Assembly (NCBI GenBank): GCA_014885115.2
Contig: WKLE02005588.1
Location: 1-10,261, forward strand
DNA length: 10,261 nt
From: Asterionellopsis glacialis
Taxonomy: Eukaryota; Bacillariophyta; Plagiogrammaphyceae; Rhaphoneidales; Asterionellopsidaceae
Direction of reading: 5' to 3'
This document shows positions 8,227-10,261 of this stretch, in pieces. The position numbers and the translations under genes are program-made. A model generated the notes under the pieces. That model was not told the origin of the DNA, did not search any database, and worked only from the letters and a program-made list of their open reading frames with translations. Position 1 is the first letter of the stretch. Each line of letters opens with the position of its first letter.

Positions 8227-8858
8227 TTATCTAAGATTAGGATGTCCACCTCTTCTCCTATCAGCAAGCATCCTGTTAATAATGGGTGAAACACACACTC
8301 TCTCTCTGTCTGTAATACTTGCAAATGTTTAAATTAGCTGCTTCAATAGTATAGCCTTTATTTGTAAGCCACTAAATACACTGCCAGACAACATTTTGGC
8401 AATAAGACTTTTGTGTTTCATTCCTCCTTTTCTGTGAATTGCTCCACCAGATTTCTTCCATCAATTCCAAATTTGTATTCCTTCCAAAGTTCATAGAATG
8501 TTTTTGGGTTATTTGAAAGAGTTGCCATGTCACAAATGACTTATTCTTCTTCATGTAACTCATCATCTGCTACTCCCCTTATTTGCTGCAAATGTTGCCC
8601 ACTATTTGCTCAACTAATTCATAGATTCTCCTCAATTGTACCACCATTATTATTGATTACTTTGAATAGCCTTGCATTCCATCTCTGTTCCTCATACAAT
8701 GCCCCAAGTACTTGTTGGTGGTTTTGTTGCATTAATTGTTCCAAATGATTCTGATGAATCAACACAGTCCGTATATCATGCTGAACGGCTTGCCCAGAAC
8801 CACCAACTCCACCTGCAGCTGCACCATTTTCATGTTCATCATCCACAATTGTGACCAT
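8227..8858 (-). pseudogene. Pseudogene of GCR1-like DNA-binding family common in diatoms
   Basis: Reading from ATG 8858, the first 79 codons hold an acidic start, then a Gln/His-rich helical segment ending in ALYEEQRWNARLFKVINN and GGTIEENL before a TGA near 8619. After a linker with further stops, the same frame gives ATLSNNPKTFYELWKEYKFG and IDGRNLVEQFTEKEE. The sequence then shifts frame to YCQNVVWQCI, stop (8372), WLTNKGYTIEAA, and shifts again to PIINRMLADRRRGGHPNLR and a stop at 8227. The order L-W-x-E-Y-x-x-G, V-V-W, G-Y-T, I-I-N-R-M, D-R-R matches, from memory, the C-terminal domain resembling yeast Gcr1. In some lineages that domain occurs with Crypton-type tyrosine recombinases. Several stops and at least two frameshifts make it non-functional. 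No recombinase catalytic region is seen. Confidence 0.7.
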
Positions 8859-8925
8859 CAGGCAGTCGTCAACTCTGTTTATATGAAGAGGAAGGTTTTT
8901 TAGGGGCTGTATAAGAGTAATACAA

Positions 8926-8952
8926 TTTATCCCTGCAAGTTGCAGGGATAAA
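8926..8952. repeat. 27-bp near-perfect palindrome
   Basis: Arms of 13 bp (TTTATCCCTGCAA and TTGCAGGGATAAA) pair perfectly around a single central G. It lies between the GCR1-like pseudogene and the GC-rich tandem repeat. It could be a fold-back site, a protein dimer site or a relic junction. Confidence 0.85.
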
Positions 8953-8978
8953 GTCTCCCCATGGGCATATTAGGGATC

Positions 8979-9150
8979 AGGGGCTTTGCCTCCTCTGCCT
9001 GTTTTCTTCCTTTTTCCCCTCCCCCCTCCATTCAGGATCGGGGGCTTCGTCCCCTCCCTCCCTTTTCTTCCTTTTTCTCCCTTCTTGACCAAATCAGTCG
9101 GGGGCTCCGCCCCCTCCCCCTACCTTATCCAGGGGGGCTCCGCCCCTCCC
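8979..9150 (+). repeat. 60-bp GC-rich tandem repeats with G/C hairpins
   Basis: Units start near 8979, 9039 and 9099, a 60-bp period, with a truncated unit at about 9133. Each opens with a hairpin of the type GGGGGC-TNC-GCCCCC (8980, 9040, 9100 and 9134). The first two units share TTTTCTTCCTTTTTC. The hairpin at 9100-9114 is perfect, and 9040-9054 has one G-T wobble. The strand is purine/pyrimidine biased and much more GC-rich than everything around it. Short frames through it translate into repeated R-G-L-R-P-L-P and are not genes. Similar GGGGCTCCGCCCC hairpins are known from algal organelle spacers; whether that is the source is unknown. Confidence 0.8.
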
Positions 9151-9161
9151 CCCGCTAAACT

Positions 9162-9181
9162 CTTCGGTAGGTCTGCCGAAG
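9162..9181. repeat. 9-bp stem hairpin at the edge of the GC-rich block
   Basis: CTTCGGTAG and CTGCCGAAG pair around a two-base GT loop with one T-G wobble. It sits exactly where the GC-rich tandem repeats give way to the AT-rich right arm. Confidence 0.7.
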
Positions 9182-10180
9182 CACCAGCCACTTGAAACGC
9201 CCAAGTACCGGTAGTACTCGTACACTCGTACAGTGTCCTTCAACATCAAGAATGAAAATCAAAATGAAACACTACGTCAGTAGTACTTAACGAAATAGTC
9301 CGAAGACAAACGTGACCAATTTCCGTGATGATGTCGTTATTTCCCATAAATACAGGTAGTACACTATATTAATACAGTACTCGTACCTGTAGTCCATAGT
9401 CAACGGTCCTAGAGAGGTACTAGCCCAGTTAGTTTCTCTCTTTTCTTTAAAGTTTACCTCTACTGTACCTGATACGTAGGACCTAGTCGTCTTAGAGGAC
9501 TACCAGGTACTAACTGTAGGTATGTGTCATTCATTACACAGGTACATGTCAATAGCAATAGTTACCAGGTAAAGAGAGACTCCAAATAATGCTTGCATGA
9601 GAATGACTTACTACATCTCTAATAAGTGTCCGCAGATATTTTTCATATTTCTGACCATAAGTTAATCATGACCTGATTTTCAAAATATGATACTAAAACG
9701 AATTTGCATCATTGGGCAAGATTGGTTTGCTATGATGCAGACCGATTTTCAGAGCTAAAAGGTACCGGTAAGGAACTGAACACCAATAGAGATATCAATA
9801 CTACTACTGTAATGTAATAATAAAAAGTTTACCTAGTACAACCCCTCAAAGAGTACCTGGTAATGGTGTACTCGCTACACTACTTACTATTCAACTTACC
9901 AAAGAGTAGTCTACAGTAACTTCTTGGTATGTAAAAAACTTTGGTGTTAATAACTGCTGATGGTATGTCTTTCATTTTTGAAATGTACTTGGTTCATGTT
10001 TCTAATGTATACTTAGGTCAAGACAATGTAGACCAGCATACTTGTCTCAAAAAGACAATTTGGACAGTACAAAAAATGATAGCAACTTAAACGGTTCGGA
10101 TGATACCATCAGTAAATCTTGGTCCCTGAAATAATTATCAGATTTTTTTCACACCGTAGGCTACCCCTCGGATATTCCGT
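9182..10180. other. Right arm: GTAC-rich, gene-free
   Basis: No ORF of interest was found. By hand count the tetramer GTAC appears about 18 times between 9182 and the right end, where roughly three to four would be expected from base composition. It often sits in contexts such as ACTCGTACA, CAGTACTCGTACCTG and AGAGTACCTGGTA. No clear tandem array and no obvious match to the dispersed repeats of the left arm were found. Confidence 0.6.
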
Positions 10181-10261
10181 TGCCATAAATTTCACAAAAA
10201 GAATCTAGACTTGCTTTCAACTGCACTACTCTTGATATGGTGGGAACTGACTTTCTTATAT
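10181..10261 (-). repeat. Right terminal inverted repeat, 81 bp
   Basis: This is the exact reverse complement of 1-81, ending at the last base of the window. It holds one copy (10181-10201) of the TTTTTGTGAAATTTATGGCA block that is tandemly repeated at the left end. Sequence inward of 10181 no longer resembles the left arm. Confidence 0.97.

Larger units (their letters stand above)
1..10261. mobile_element. Candidate large TIR-bounded element, transposase not found
   Basis: The first 81 bases and the reverse complement of the last 81 bases are identical, and both repeats start exactly at the window edges. Inside lie repeat-rich arms, two apparently intact genes, one weak candidate exon and two decayed coding relics. 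This is the architecture of a large DNA transposon carrying genes, or of a linear extrachromosomal molecule. No transposase, recombinase or replication gene could be recognised in any frame, so an element of this kind would depend on a protein made elsewhere or on an unknown family. The outer bases read ATAT at both ends, which is its own reverse complement and could belong either to the TIR or to a target duplication. Flanking sequence is absent, so insertion cannot be proved, and an inverted-repeat assembly artefact remains possible. Confidence 0.55.

Noticed and set aside
8289..8312. CA/CT microsatellite
   Set aside because: It is short and imperfect and lies inside the decayed GCR1-like frame; it is not informative by itself.
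8961..9195. Two proline/leucine-rich open frames
   Set aside because: They are translations of the 60-bp GC-rich tandem repeat and repeat with it.
1..10261. Viral or Polinton-like element with long terminal inverted repeats
   Set aside because: No protein-primed polymerase, integrase, packaging ATPase or capsid signature was found in any frame.
1..10261. CRISPR array, tRNA, rRNA or riboswitch
   Set aside because: No regularly spaced identical repeats with unique spacers and no recognisable RNA gene cores were seen.

Overview
The window looks like eukaryotic nuclear DNA, most likely from a diatom or a related stramenopile alga. One gene model needs two short introns, both with GTAAGT donors. 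Its protein starts with a signal peptide followed by a Phe/Arg-Pro segment like those of diatom plastid-targeted proteins. A decayed gene carries the Leu-Trp-x-Glu-Tyr motif of a GCR1-like family that I remember as abundant in diatoms. The arms are AT-rich and full of GTAC tetramers. I see no bacterial operons, ribosome binding sites, tRNA or rRNA. The assignment rests on pattern memory, not on a search.

The dominant structure is a perfect 81-bp inverted repeat whose outer ends are the first and last bases of the window (1-81 and 10181-10261). The whole 10,261 bp therefore reads as one terminal-inverted-repeat (TIR) unit: a large DNA transposon, a linear extrachromosomal element, or a fold-back assembly product. 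No flanking DNA is visible, so a target-site duplication cannot be tested. No recognisable transposase, integrase, polymerase or capsid gene was found, so if mobile it is probably non-autonomous.

Layout. 1-2380: left arm, non-coding, with a 28-bp tandem repeat that starts inside the TIR and several diverged direct repeats. 2382-2570 (-): weak candidate first exon with a polyglutamine run. 2620-3750: spacer and presumed promoter. 3751-4754 (+): three-exon gene for a 250-residue membrane protein. 5188-6348 (-): uninterrupted 386-codon gene for an acidic, hendecad coiled-coil, cysteine-rich protein, convergent with the previous gene. 6349-6900: its upstream region. About 7121-8020 (+): broken, unidentified coding relic. 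8227-8858 (-): pseudogene of the GCR1-like family. 8926-9181: a 27-bp palindrome, 60-bp GC-rich tandem repeats with G/C hairpins, and a further hairpin. 9182-10180: GTAC-rich right arm.

The two intact genes have no evident functional link. The best working picture is a TIR-bounded element carrying two apparently intact genes, one with its introns, plus decayed mobile-element-like relics and repeat-rich arms. Intron retention argues that the first gene was acquired as DNA rather than through a spliced RNA copy. Hand translation, hand counts and memory of families are the only tools behind these statements.
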